A DNA stretch of 64,000 nucleotides, taken from contig NC_081553.1 of the NCBI RefSeq assembly GCF_963082655.1, forward strand, positions 150,839,990 to 150,903,989. The letters are read 5' to 3'. Below, piece by piece: positions 9,346 to 18,997 of the stretch. A program made the translations under genes and the position numbers. Numbering within the stretch: position 1 is the stretch's first letter; the number at the start of each line of letters is the position of its first letter. The DNA comes from Stomoxys calcitrans (taxonomy: Eukaryota; Arthropoda; Insecta; Diptera; Muscidae). Below the pieces are notes generated by a model. It made no database searches. It worked only from the letters and a program-made list of their open reading frames with translations, and had not been told where the DNA came from.

Positions 9346-9805
9346 GGGTTCTGTTGCGTGGTCTCGCCGCAGACCACTTCCACCTGGCACATGCAAAGAA
9401 ACTTTACGCCTTCGTGGCGGCCCGAAAACTACTATTAATTATTTGAAAATTATCAAATTTATTATTTGTTTTATACTCACTGACGGCTGCGTGTTAATGA
9501 GGGAATCGATGATGGCATTTGGGTTAGTTTGTCAGCACGGCATTATCGGCCAATGTTGCCACTCATTACTACTTGTAGTAGGTTGTTGGTAGTTAGTGGG
9601 ATCCGTAGAGTACGGTTGATAATGACGTGGAGTAGGTTGATTTATTCATAAATTCTATGCGGTTATGAGAGAGAATTATTTAAAAGCGAGGCGAATTATT
9701 AGAAAAGGCCAAATATAACAACGATGATGAGAATATTAAATAGAAATGTCGGATAGCGTCCAATATGTCGGCCCTGGAAATATCGCCATTGTTTCAACTC
9801 TGACC

Positions 9806-9814
9806 TATAAAAGG
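9806..9814 (+). promoter_or_regulatory. TATA box in LTR1
   Basis: TATAAAAGG in the context CTCTGACCTATAAAAGGGCA, conserved in LTR2 at 15805. Position about 450 bp into the LTR fits a U3 promoter. A start site about 30 bp downstream would fall near CGCCATTAGTTG; I see no strong initiator. Confidence 0.55.
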
Positions 9815-10014
9815 GCATAGAAAAGGGAAAAACGCCATTAGTTGTGAAAAGAGTGGTGCTGAGCAGGCAAAGATTAATAGTGATCTTAAAGTAAGTGTTA
9901 AAAAAAGTGACGTTAATATATGAAAGTAAATCTTAAGATAAAGTGTTCTTCTTTTAGAGTCGGGTGGTATTTATTTTTGAGGATAGAGTCTAACGTCGAT
10001 TTGCCGTGCCCAAT

Positions 10015-10155
10015 ATGAAAATTTTCCCTGTTTTCAAGAGGCGACGGAATAAATCTAGTGGAAAGGTTATCCAGGAAAATATTGGCAGTGATTCCTACAT
10101 CGTAGTAGCCCCAGAATCCTCGCCGCAACCAGCGTTTGTTGCAGAAGTAAGGTAG
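10015..10155 (+). CDS. 46-aa ORF inside LTR1, function unknown
   Basis: Starts M-K-I-F-P-V-F-K-R-R-R-N-K and ends F-V-A-E-V-R before TAG. Basic N-terminus, no recognised domain. The same frame, length and stop occur in LTR2 (16073-16213), with three nucleotide differences, all changing an amino acid (G/S, S/T, P/T), so there is no sign of purifying selection between these two copies. It lies about 200 bp after the TATA box, inside the presumed transcript. The end GAAGTAAGGTAGG also resembles a splice donor, so it might be a leader exon rather than a complete protein. Confidence that it is a real product is low. Confidence 0.25.
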   Translation: MKIFPVFKRRRNKSSGKVIQENIGSDSYIVVAPESSPQPAFVAEVR

Positions 10156-10169
10156 GAGCGTTCCATTTA

Positions 10170-10622
10170 ATGTTTCCAAAGTTTAATGTGGCCGAGAATT
10201 TGAATAAAAAGAGTATTAAAGTCCGTCCTTCGGAGTCTATCATTACCGACGCTATTCAGTGGAGGAACTCCATCTGTCGGCCACTGGCTTTACCACTTTG
10301 TAACAATACATACATGTCCGTGAGAGCGAAAGCTCAGCACCACAACAAATTCCCAAAATTCTTAGTCTTGTTTTTTTGTTGTTCTTTTGTATTTATGTTT
10401 TCCTCCAATTTTTGTGTTTCTCGGTTTGAACGCATAATTATCATCTTGTGGGTCATCTGTTTGGTACTCGCCCACGCATTTACACACAAACGCAACTTCT
10501 ACAACCAACATATAGTACATATAATTTTTATTATTGATCGCATCATTCCACCAGTGTTGTCTCGCATGATACAAATAATCAGCGAGACTGATGCGACAAA
10601 ATCTTGGCAGTTTTTTATTTAA
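10170..10622 (+). pseudogene. Open frame inside LTR1, probably non-coding
   Basis: A 150-codon frame with an isoleucine/valine-rich stretch (R-I-I-I-I-L-W-V-I-C-L-V-L-A-H-A) that could look like a membrane segment. In LTR2 the same DNA is frameshifted after S-E-S, and the two copies differ by in-frame-breaking indels. I therefore regard it as LTR sequence that happens to be open rather than a gene. Confidence 0.2.
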
Positions 10623-11289
10623 GCATAGTTTTTGGTTTCCCTTTATTCTGAAACTGACAAATACTTACCCGTAGAACTTACCTAAGCGAGCTCCTTTAGG
10701 CCAGGTTAGGGGGAATTTTTATTAAAGGCCTTTAAATTAGCTAACTAGTTAGAAAGGTTTCAATAAGTCTTTGAGGGTTCTACGATCGTTGAGTTTTTGG
10801 TCGAAAAAGACCATTCGTTTTATTAATTTTCATATCCATAACACCATTTCATAAATAACTTTGTAATTACAGACAAACAGCAATATAAAATGGATATCAG
10901 GGAAAATACTTAAAGTTAGATTGTCTTAGTTTTATTATAATAAATATGTTTATATCGTGATTGTTTAAAAATTGAAATTATGATGCGTTAAAGTAATCGT
11001 TGAGGGGGATATAAAGTGGTAAGTTAGGTGATATGGACGGGTTTGTGGGGTCACACAAATACGCTGTAATGTTGACCAAGGTAGGGCGGGCGGCCAGAGG
11101 TCAAAGGACGATCTCCCAAAACAAATGGAATGTCAAATTTTTTTTAATTTTTTTTGTATTTGATGTTATTGTTTTTTTATTGTCTATGGACCTAGGGCGA
11201 GGATATAGGGTTGGGACCTCCCCAGAGATGTCGACGAAGCTAGCCGGTGCCCAGAAAATATCCTCAAGCTGCGATAGGCGCGTGTAACA

Positions 11290-11964
11290 ATAAATGAATG
11301 GCGGTTTAAAATGTCGTATCAGAAAGTAGAGTGTAGATCATCTAAACACTGTGCAATAGAATACTAGATAAATGCAATAGTCCAACGTTTATATTTGTAA
11401 CTAAGAGTAGGCGAGGTTCAGGGTTTCGTAGCCATTCTTATGAATATATAGAACCGTTGTACGAGATTCTGTAACTCAATGACTAAGGGCTAGAATAGAA
11501 ACGACCAATACAGAGTGACATACGAGTTTTTATATGAAGTCGTATTTGCACACGTTATTCAGATCTAAAAGTTATAATTAACATAGTTTCAGCTTGGAGT
11601 TTGAAGTGACCCTAGTTTGGACCAGAGGGATAACCGCTTTAGATTACATCTAGAGGCCAGCTGTATTCCAAGGAGAAGAATCAGGAATTGATAGGTTCAT
11701 GTAGATGGCGTATCATAACACTATTCCTATTTTTTTCCTATTTTGTGTAATAATTATCGTCTTTCACATTCCAAAAAATACACCACACAACACATCACGC
11801 TTTACAATCCCCTCATGTATAATATTTTTTTTTTTTGAAGTTTTTCCGTTAAATATTGATTGTTGTGTATTGCTTGAATGTCAAAGTTTTTTTTTTGTTT
11901 TTTTTGTGTAAAGTTATTATTGTTGGCCAGTGTCCCTAGAAGAAAATTGGGGTAGCAGCAAGTT
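11290..11964 (+). other. Ty3 element leader between LTR1 and gag
   Basis: Untranslated leader with no recognised ORF. A possible primer-binding site would start at the TGGCGG near 11298-11303 (AATGAATGGCGG), shortly after the proposed LTR end, but it cannot be matched to a tRNA by eye. Poly-T tracts occur at 11825-11910. Confidence 0.4.
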
Positions 11965-12141
11965 ATGAGCACTGAGACCCGAGCGCAGGCTAAAAATAAG
12001 AAAAGATATAGTCCTGAGATATTTGATTTAAATAGGTCATTACAAATGGAAGAAAAGAGATTGAAACAGAGTACCGAGATGAGTGTAGTACCGGATGATG
12101 TAGACAGAGCTGGTCAAATTGGGGAAATGTCTCAGCAATAA
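11965..12141 (+). pseudogene. Ty3/gypsy gag N-terminus (truncated by frameshift)
   Basis: Opens at an ATG preceded by CAGCAAGTT and reads M-S-T-E-T-R-A-Q-A-K-N-K-K-R, then an acidic/polar stretch, ending at TAA after M-S-Q-Q (58 codons). Charged, low-complexity gag amino termini of this kind are usual in this lineage. The continuing gag is in a different frame from about 12120, so a small indel separates it from the next segment. Confidence 0.5.
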
Positions 12142-12284
12142 ACGCACCACTGTCAGGAACCAATGCGGTAGCCGGATCTCAGGTACAAGGTGCAGGGGCA
12201 CAGCAGCCGACAACGTCCCAAGGTAGAGGTCAAGTACAGGGTGAGGCAATAGGATATCAACGGGCTGTTGAAAATCGATTCCAT

Positions 12285-12854
12285 TTGTATCATTCACAGA
12301 TGTCTGACAGAAAGAAGGCTATTGGCGATTTGTCAAAAGCGGTCACCCAGTTATCCCAGATAGCTTTAAATCAGGATAGAAGCGAGAATACACCTGTTAG
12401 CGCCCCAGCTATAGCACCAGAACGTCCACCTAGTTCCGAAAGCGCGAGAGATAAACCCTCCGAACAGAATAATGTACATGAGACACCTGAAATTCAGAGA
12501 AGGGAAAATAATGTGATTAGAATCAATAAATTAGGATTGATGTTTGATGGAACAACTAATGGCTTAGGGGTGGAAGAATTTGTCTATAGGCTGGAGTATT
12601 TTCAATGGCAGTATAGAATTCCATGGGCCGAAGTTATTCGAGATTTTCCCATTTTGATGACTGGTCGTGCTAAATCATGGTATTGGCTATTGCAAAAGAC
12701 TCACAAGTTTCATAATTGGGATGATTTGAAACACAGTTTGCTTAGCCAATACCAGACTTCCCGTTCTAATTTTGAAATTTTAACTGATTCAGCCCAACGT
12801 AAACCAGAAATGAATGAATCAATCGACACATTTTTCCCGTCATGGGGCAAATAA
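12285..12854 (+). pseudogene. Ty3/gypsy gag, capsid region
   Basis: A 189-codon frame with a proline/serine-rich N-terminal third followed by a capsid-like segment: L-M-F-D-G-T-T-N-G-L-G-V-E-E-F-V-Y-R-L-E-Y at about residue 85, then L-M-T-G-R-A-K-S-W-Y-W (about 128) and W-D-D-L-K-H-S-L-L-S-Q-Y (about 145). This pattern (target-like 'FDG', 'L.G.A..W', 'W..L...L...Y') is the Ty3/gypsy gag (retrotransposon gag) signature. The frame ends F-F-P-S-W-G-K stop; a one-base shift near 12838 leads into the frame beginning M-G-Q at 12842, where capsid continues. Broken but only mildly degraded. Confidence 0.8.
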
Positions 12855-13339
12855 GGGCCAAATTAGTACAGCCCATATCTGAGTTCGACATGATAAAGAT
12901 CATGAAGAAGAATGTGAAGGAGAGTATTGGCAGAATCGTATGCCCAATACAGGTCTCATCTGTCGAACAACTCAGAATGGAATGTAATGAGGCTGAAAAG
13001 AATTTCCCTAGACGTGATAACAGGAATGTACCCCCTGCTATGCGTCCCACTAGACATGTCAACGATATTTACATGGATTTGACTGAGACTGGCTCTGAGA
13101 ATTACTATAACAGTATAAGAGCGCAAGAGTTGTCTGTGGTCAATCATGAGAGAAATTTCAAGGCACCAATGACATGCTGGAACTGTCGCCAGCAAGGACA
13201 CTCTTTTCGAGACTGCGAAGAGGCTGTTAGGACCTTGTTTTGTTACAAGTGTGGTAATCCTGGTACGACCACGTCGAGGTATAATGTTTGCCAACAGGGA
13301 ACAAGGGCGTGGAGAACTCAGGGGGGCCACGTCCGTTAG
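12842..13339 (+). pseudogene. Ty3/gypsy gag C-terminus with CCHC zinc knuckle
   Basis: A 165-codon frame continuing the capsid (M-G-Q-I-R-A-K-L-V-Q-P) and ending in nucleocapsid. One zinc knuckle is intact: C-W-N-C-R-Q-Q-G-H-S-F-R-D-C (C-x2-C-x4-H-x4-C) near residue 112. A second begins C-Y-K-C-G-N-P-G but lacks the histidine in the expected spot, so it appears lost. Nucleocapsid knuckles bind the element RNA during particle assembly. Follows the capsid frame with a 13-base overlap created by the frameshift. Confidence 0.8.
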
Positions 13340-13355
13340 ATAACCCCCTCAGAAT

Positions 13356-13742
13356 ATGATTACCGAAAGGAAATTAGACATAGCTAAGTGTTTGTTGATG
13401 TCGAATAATAAGATTGTACGTCCTGAATCTAGACATTATATACCCGTAGAGATGAGTCAAGAAAATTATGATAAGGTAAGAAACAGAATATTTGGAGAAA
13501 ATAATGCTGAGCACGTTACGACTAAAATAATACTCAAGGAACGGCAAAAGTTTAAGAATAAAAGGAAGAAAATGAAGATTTTGTTAGAAGCTGTTTTTAG
13601 AGCTAGTGACCGATCGGATCTTAGAGTATATGCCGAAGTCAAATTGCAAGGCATTAATGTAAGCGGATTGCTAGATACAGGAAAAGGTTGCAGAGAATTG
13701 ATGGACCAATTGGAGATGTCTTTTAGACCAATATTTTCATAG
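13356..13742 (+). pseudogene. Ty3/gypsy pol start: aspartic protease remnant
   Basis: A 128-codon frame. The protease active-site loop is visible as V-S-G-L-L-D-T-G-K near residue 108: the family motif is D-T/S-G-A, so the Asp, Thr and Gly survive but the alanine is replaced by lysine. An in-frame TAG at 13740-13742 ends it; the same reading continues afterwards to the pol segment at 13860. The protein would have cut gag-pol into its parts. Not functional as it stands. Confidence 0.7.
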
Positions 13743-13859
13743 GCAAGAACCGCTGCAGGTCAGGTCCACAGAATTCTAGGCAATGTTAATTTAAAAATAC
13801 AGTATAAAAACAAGATTGAAGAAATTGACTTTTATTTATGTCCTGAACTAGAGCAGCAA

Positions 13860-14219
13860 TTGTACCTTTGCATAGATTTTTGGAGATTGTTTGGACTGGC
13901 TCCGGAAATCATAGAAGTTAAAGAACTCGACATTGAAAATATAACAAAAGATATTGTAGAGGAAGATGAGAAATATAAATTAAATCCCAATGAACTGACT
14001 CCGAAACAGCAGGAGAAATTGAAGAAAGCAATTCAAAGCTTTGATACGTTTGAAGATAAGGGTTTAGGCAAAACTAATTTAGAAACTCCGTTTGGCCTCT
14101 GTAACGCGGCACAATGCTTAGTTAGGTTAATGGACCGTGTAGTACCCCAGCACCTGATCTCATCTCATCATCTACTTTTCAGCGACTTTGATGAACACAT
14201 CCGGTTGCGAAGTGCCTGA
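13860..14219 (+). pseudogene. Ty3/gypsy pol: protease-RT linker with most of RT deleted
   Basis: Reads through the linker preceding RT (E-L-T-P-K-Q-Q-E-K-L-K-K-A at about residue 44) and then jumps to T-P-F-G-L-C-N-A-A-Q, the motif just before the catalytic F-V-Y-L-D-D in Ty3 RT. Roughly 250 residues of the RT fingers and palm between G-K-T-N-L-E and T-P-F-G-L are missing. The Y-L-D-D block itself is eroded; only D-F-D-E-H, which lies a few residues after it, is visible. Frame ends at 14217-14219. Confidence 0.75.
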
Positions 14220-14448
14220 GAAATGCCAACCTACGATAGGCTTGAAGAAGTCGCAGTTTTGTTTTCGCGAATTGAAGTGCCTAGGGTTCATCATCGGTGA
14301 CGGTAAATTGAAGACGGATCCAGATAATGTTAAGGCCATACGGAGTATCAAGGTACCCCGGAATCCACGAGATGTTAGAAGCTTTCTAGGAACCGCTGGG
14401 TGGTACAGGCGCTTTATAAAAGACTTTGCCTCAATATCGGCCCATTAA
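14188..14448 (+). pseudogene. Ty3/gypsy RT C-terminal (thumb/connection) fragment
   Basis: An 86-codon frame with the unmistakable Ty3 connection block: K-S-Q-F-C-F-R-E-L-K-C-L-G-F-I-I at about residue 18 and P-R-D-V-R-S-F-L-G-T-A-G-W-Y-R-R-F-I near residue 60. It ends in a stop at 14446-14448. RNase H follows in other frames (A-F-Y-S-Q-K-M-N, N-Y-S-V-T-E-N-E-C-L-A) up to about 14760. The first methionine is not a real start. Confidence 0.85.
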
Positions 14449-14780
14449 CTGATGCACTGAAGAAGACAAAGAAGTTTGAGATGACAAATGAGGCCGTATC
14501 GTCATTTGAGGGTCTTAAGCCTGCCTTGACTTCAGCGCCTCTACTACGTCACTGTTCCAGTTGAATGACCGGGGGAAGAACACCCCATTGCCTTTTATTC
14601 CCAGAAGATGAATGCCTGTCAGCGCAATTATAGTGTGACAGAAAACGAATGTTTGGCTGAGGTTATGGCAATTAAGAAGTTCAGGCCATACGTCGAGATG
14701 ATGTCTTTTACGGTTTTGCAAGAAATTTTTGAAATGTCGAATTATACGGCCCGTTGGCGAAAATATGTATGAATTGGAGA
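14449..14780 (+). pseudogene. Ty3/gypsy RNase H remnant
   Basis: After the RT fragment, partial frames read L-T-D-A-L-K-K-T-K-K-F, L-T-S-A-P-L-L, P-I-A-F-Y-S-Q-K-M-N and Y-S-V-T-E-N-E-C-L-A-E-V-M-A, which is the standard order in the Ty3 RNase H region (including the Glu of T-E-N/R-E). Frameshifts and a small deletion separate the pieces. No integrase zinc finger or D-D-E core is visible before LTR2, so roughly the 3' half of pol is deleted. Confidence 0.7.
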
Positions 14781-15235
14781 TGATTCAGGGCAAACCAATA
14801 GGTATATATCACGTAAAAGATATTAAAATGTAGTGCAATATAGAGTTAGAATATTATTTTTCTCTCCGTGCAATATTAGGATAAGTTATACGTTCGTGCT
14901 TGTCCTACTATAAGAGATATCTAAATCTATAGTGCAATATAGGTACAAATATCTGTAATATCTGTGTTTTGTCGCGATTATTTTTCTTTTTTGCTATACA
15001 CCCCTTTGTACCGACTAATTATAAACCCCCTTTTTCGTAATTCTACACTTTTTTTTGTTTTCCTGTGATTATATTTTTTTGTGATTATACACTCTTGACT
15101 AGACGATATAAGTTTCTATGCTAATTTATAACTATTGGACCTAAACGGTCTTTTCTTTTTATTTGTCGTATGGGCGAACGTGTGTATCTTACATGCCTGT
15201 ACATGTGAATGATGATGTTTTCCGACATCTATTTT
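14781..15235. other. Non-coding tail of the Ty3 element before LTR2
   Basis: AT-rich, with the phrase TAGTGCAATATAG repeated twice (about 14829 and 14930) and poly-T runs. Integrase should lie here in an intact element but is absent. No polypurine tract is recognisable next to LTR2. Confidence 0.45.
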
Positions 15236-15804
15236 CACCTGCCACATGCAAAGAAACTTTACGCCTTCGTGGCGGCCCCAAAACTACGATTAATTTCCAG
15301 CCCCTATTCTCTTATGGTTGCTGGAGGGGTCTGGAAGAGTTATTTGGACACCCCGCCATGTCCAGGGTGATTGTTGAATGCAACATTTAAACCAATTCCT
15401 CTTTATGTTCCGTAAATACAAAAGTTATTTGAAAAGTATCAAAATTATTATTTGTTTTGTACTCACTGACGGATGCGTGTTAATGAGGGAATCGATGATG
15501 GCATTTGTCATGATGGTTAGTTTGTCAGCACGGCATTATCGGTCAAAGTTGCCACTCATTACTAAGTTGTTGTAGTAAGTTGTTGGTAGTAAGTAAGTTG
15601 TTGGTAGTTAGTGGGATCCGTAGAGTACGGTTGATAATGACGTAGAGTAGATAGATTCATTCATAAATTCTATGCGATGAGAGAGAATTATTTAAAACCG
15701 TGGCGAATTATTAGAAAAGCCAAATATAACAACGATGATGAGAAGTGTCGGATAGCGTCCAATATGTAGGCCCTGGAAAAATCGCCATTGTTTCAACTCT
15801 GGCC

Positions 15805-15813
15805 TATAAAAGG
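15805..15813 (+). promoter_or_regulatory. TATA box in LTR2
   Basis: TATAAAAGG in the context CTCTGGCCTATAAAAGGGCA, identical in place to the one in LTR1. Confidence 0.55.
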
Positions 15814-16072
15814 GCATAGAAAGGGGAAAAACGCCATTAGTTGTGAAAAGAGTGGTGCTAAGCAGGCACAGATTAATAGTTTTCTTAATAGTGTTAAAAA
15901 AAGTGACGTTAATATGTGAAAGTAAATCTTAAGATAAAGTGTTCTTCTTTTAGAGTCGGGTGGTATTTATTTTTGAGGATAGAGTCTAACGTCGATTTTT
16001 ATTTAAATAATTAAAGCCTCTGAGATAACAAAAGGTAAATTTATTGGGGTTAGCTTTTTTTGTGTGCCCAAT

Positions 16073-16213
16073 ATGAAAATTTTCCCTGTTTTCAAGAGGC
16101 GACGGAATAAATCTAGTGGAAAGGTTATCCAGGAAAATATTAGCAGTGATTCCTACATCGTAGTAGCCCCAGAATCCACGCCGCAAACAGCGTTTGTTGC
16201 AGAAGTAAGGTAG
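16073..16213 (+). CDS. 46-aa ORF inside LTR2, function unknown
   Basis: Counterpart of the LTR1 ORF at 10015, same length and stop; differs by three amino-acid-changing substitutions. Basic N-terminus with R-R-R. No recognised family. In LTR2 the DNA just upstream contains a ~60-bp segment missing from LTR1, so the leader before the ATG differs between the two copies. Confidence 0.25.
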   Translation: MKIFPVFKRRRNKSSGKVIQENISSDSYIVVAPESTPQTAFVAEVR

Positions 16214-17568
16214 GAGCGTTCCATTTAATGTTTCCAAAGTTTAATGTGGCCGAGAATTTGAATAAAAAGAGTATTAAAGTCCGTCCTTCGGAGAGTCCAT
16301 CATTACCGACGCTATTCAGTGGAGGAACGCCATCTGTCGGCCACTGGCATTACCACTTTGTAATGTTTGCAACAATACATACATGTCCGTGAGAGCAAAA
16401 GCTCAGCACCACAACAAATTCCCAAAATTCTTAGTCTTGTTTTTTGGTGTTCTTTTGTGTTTTGCGGTCGTCCACATATATTTATGTTTGGCTCCAATTT
16501 ATGTGTTTCTCGGTTTGAACGCATAATTATTATCTTGTGGGTCATCTGTTTGGTACTCGCACACGCATTAACACACAAACGCAACTTCTACAACCAACAT
16601 ATTGCACATATAATTTTTATTATTGATCGCATCATTCCACCCGTGTTGTCTCGCTTGATACAAATAATAAGCGAGACTGATGCGACAAAATCTTGGCAGT
16701 ACAAACAAGCAAGCCAACATAATTAATAATTAACAAAACGAGCCACAACCATCATCATGAAGAATATGTTTATTAATTAAGTTCATGTACTTATGTCAAT
16801 ATGATTTTTTTTTTATATTCAAACTTTGGTTTTTTTTATTTATTTTTTAATTTATTATAAACATTTACTTTTTTTAATTTTAATTTGATATTATTTTGAC
16901 ATCATATTTGATTTACACACTGAAAGAAATTCTGTGATAGGGCCCCCAAAGATAGATATTTTTTTTTATTTAAGCATAGTTTTTGGTTTCCCTGACAAAT
17001 ACTTACCCGTAGAACTTACCTAAGCGAGCTCCTTTAGGCCAGGTCATGGGGAATTTTTATTAAAGGGCTTAAATAAGCTAACTAGTTAGAAAGGTTTCAA
17101 TAAGTCTTTGAGGGTTCTACGATCATTGAGTTTTTGGTCGAAAAAGACCATTCATTTTATTAATATTCATATCCATAACACCATTTCATAAATAACTTTG
17201 TAATTACAGACAAACAGCAATATAAAATAGATATTAGGGAAAAATACTTAAAGTTAGATTAGTCTTAGTTTTATTATAATAAATATGTTTATATCGTGAT
17301 TGTTTAAAAATTGAAATTATGATGCGTTAAAGTAATTGTTGAGAGAGATGTAAAGTGGTAAGTTAGGTGATATGGACGGGTTTGTGGGGTCACTCAAATA
17401 CGCTGTAATGTTGACCAAGGTAGGGCGGGCGGCCGGTGGTCAAAGGACGATCTCCCAAAACAAATGGAATGTGAAGGTGCAGGTGTAAGTAATGTTTTTT
17501 GTGTATTTGATGTTATTGTTTTTTTTTATTGTCTACGGGCCTAGGGCGAAGATATGAGTTGGGACCTC

Positions 17569-17932
17569 GAAATGGGTGGGACAGAAGTTCATTACTTTCG
17601 TATGAGTACCGATTAAATCTTATAAAGCTTCCTGCATTAAAAAGTCGTAGATCCATGCTAAACATTACGTTTTTGGCTAAATTAATCCATGGTCAAATAG
17701 ATTCCTCCTTTCTTTTGAGTCGAATTTTCTTTAACGTTCCTATCAGACCTCCAAAATATTTTGATCTTTTGAAAATTTCTTATTATAAATCCAACCATGC
17801 TAATAATGATCCTTTTCGGCACCTATGTTATCAATTTAATCAACTGAAAGATATAATAGATCTATCTGAGAATCGAGAAAGTTTAAAAAGGAAAATCATA
17901 TTATTTTTAAATTCTTAGGCTCAAAAAGGGGC
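17569..17932 (+). mobile_element. LINE D, 3' part: C-terminus of RT polyprotein
   Basis: Reads G-W-D-R-S-S-L-L-S-Y-E-Y-R-L-N-L-I then L-K-S-R-R-S-M, the conserved 'W...LPSYE.R..L..L..L..RR' C-terminal region of Jockey/CR1-type LINEs, and ends I-L-F-L-N-S stop at 17916-17918. This block is what should lie downstream of the 8.5-9.3 kb RT fragment; together they bracket the Ty3 element. The intervening thumb region (about 170 codons) is absent from both sides. An ATG at 17529 lies in LTR2, so the apparent 129-codon frame starts in LTR sequence. Confidence 0.75.
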
Positions 17933-17934
17933 CT

Positions 17935-18822
17935 GAATCCGAGAATAGACCATTAGCTCTACAGAAGCGTGGTTAGACCAATACTTACATACGCCTAGTT
18001 TGGTGGACTGCTATGGAGAAAAAGTGCAACATAAGGTAATACATCAAATTCAAAGAACATGATGTCTTGTCATAGGCGGATATCTTCTAGATATCCGACC
18101 CATAGATATACAGATTAAATGTGAGGGAGCCACTACGGCAATGAGACTCAAGGCGATGGGAGAATAGATTGAGGATGTGAGCAGCTCTTACCATCGCGGT
18201 ATAATAGAGGCGTCGATAGGAAACCTGGAAGAAAGGATAGAGGTTTCCGATCGGATACCTGAGACTGCACTTGAGGTCGAGTGCGAGGCACTGGTGCCAG
18301 CGACACAGTCTTGGACTGACGGAACCCTCGTGTTGCCGTCTGGAAGATCATGTATGAAGGAGATTAACGCCTTCTCTGAGGATGGCGTAATCTGCATTGT
18401 TTGAGTGGCGAGCCATAACAAAGTAAGTGGGAATGAAAGGGCAGACGAATTGGCAGTTGAGGGCAGAGGCCGAAGCCTTTCAGATCGACGGAATCCGATT
18501 TAAGGGAGTCGGTAGGACGTCGAAAATCCTATGGGGTGATCCGGATCGTGAGAGGACGAGGCTATTATTGAAAGGAAGTAAGAAGGAGTTCAGTACAGCT
18601 TTTGGTGTCATAACGGGACACAAGGACTACGAGCTCATTTGTGTAAAATCGGTGCGGCATGTGATCGCATGTTTAGAGCATGTGGGGAAGATGATGAGAA
18701 GTTGGAGAATTTTCTATGTCATTGCCCGGATTTCGCGGCTAACAGACATCGGTACTAAGGTGGGGACACGCTGAAAATTGTATGAGACATAAAGCAAAAA
18801 ACTGGAAAATCTTGATTGCGCC
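17935..18822 (+). mobile_element. LINE B copy 3: end of RT, RNase H and cysteine tail
   Basis: It starts within the RT C-terminus (V-V-R-P-I-L-T-Y-A at about 17970), continues through I-H-Q-I-Q-R-T-C-C, I-R-P-I-D-I-Q, the RNase H start S-W-T-D-G-T-L-V-L-P at 18308-18340 (the family's first catalytic Asp is in T-D-G), the G-N-E-R-A-D-E-L-A end of RNase H (18430-18460) and the cysteine tail (about 18660-18740). Several stops and shifts break it. Its 3' UTR is cut at about 18822 by the start of LINE A. Copy 2 on the minus strand aligns along nearly its full length. Confidence 0.75.
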
Positions 18823-18997
18823 GTTGAGTTGAGCGGACCATTGTTATTGCACTCCGCAAAAATTTTCCTGTAACTCGTAACAGGTCATTATTTTTAGAAG
18901 AAAAATTTAAGTCACTCAAGGAAAGCTGCGATAGAGGTATCCATTAGGCGTTTGATGATATGCGTCTGTTTCCAGTGGAGCCGCAGATCTAGAGCTC

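Larger units (their letters stand above)
9354..11289 (+). repeat. 5' LTR (~1.9 kb) of the Ty3/gypsy element
   Basis: Direct repeat with 15236-17568. Homology runs from CACCTGGCACATGCAAAG (9381) to GTTGGGACCTC (ending 11220). A start at TGTTGCG (9354) and an end at GTGTAACA (11289) would give TGTT...AACA termini, but the outer edges are inferred since LTR2 lacks both. Relative to LTR2 it lacks about 140 bp near 9440, about 60 bp near 9998 and about 280 bp near 10612. It contains a TATA box and a 46-codon ORF. Such long LTRs are known in the Ulysses/Osvaldo lineage of Ty3/gypsy elements in flies. Confidence 0.7.
15227..17568 (+). repeat. 3' LTR (~2.3 kb) of the Ty3/gypsy element, right end lost
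   Basis: Direct repeat of LTR1 beginning at CACCTGCCACATGCAAAG (15236). It keeps ~140 bp (15297-15430), ~60 bp (15998-16062) and ~280 bp (16700-16975) segments that LTR1 lacks, so it is closer to full length internally. Homology ends at GGGACCTC (17568), 69 bp short of the proposed LTR1 end, and LINE D resumes immediately. The final bases of this LTR and about 500 bp of LINE D were probably lost in one deletion. Confidence 0.7.

Noticed and set aside
10170..10622. 150-codon LTR frame with a hydrophobic stretch as an env-like or membrane protein
   Set aside because: Frameshifted in LTR2, no signal peptide, no cysteine pattern, and lies within LTR rather than after pol.
9354..17568. The 2-kb direct repeats as a simple segmental duplication
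   Set aside because: They flank gag, protease, RT and RNase H remnants in Ty3 order, both contain a TATA box at the same place, and the whole sits inside a split LINE, which is best explained as LTRs.
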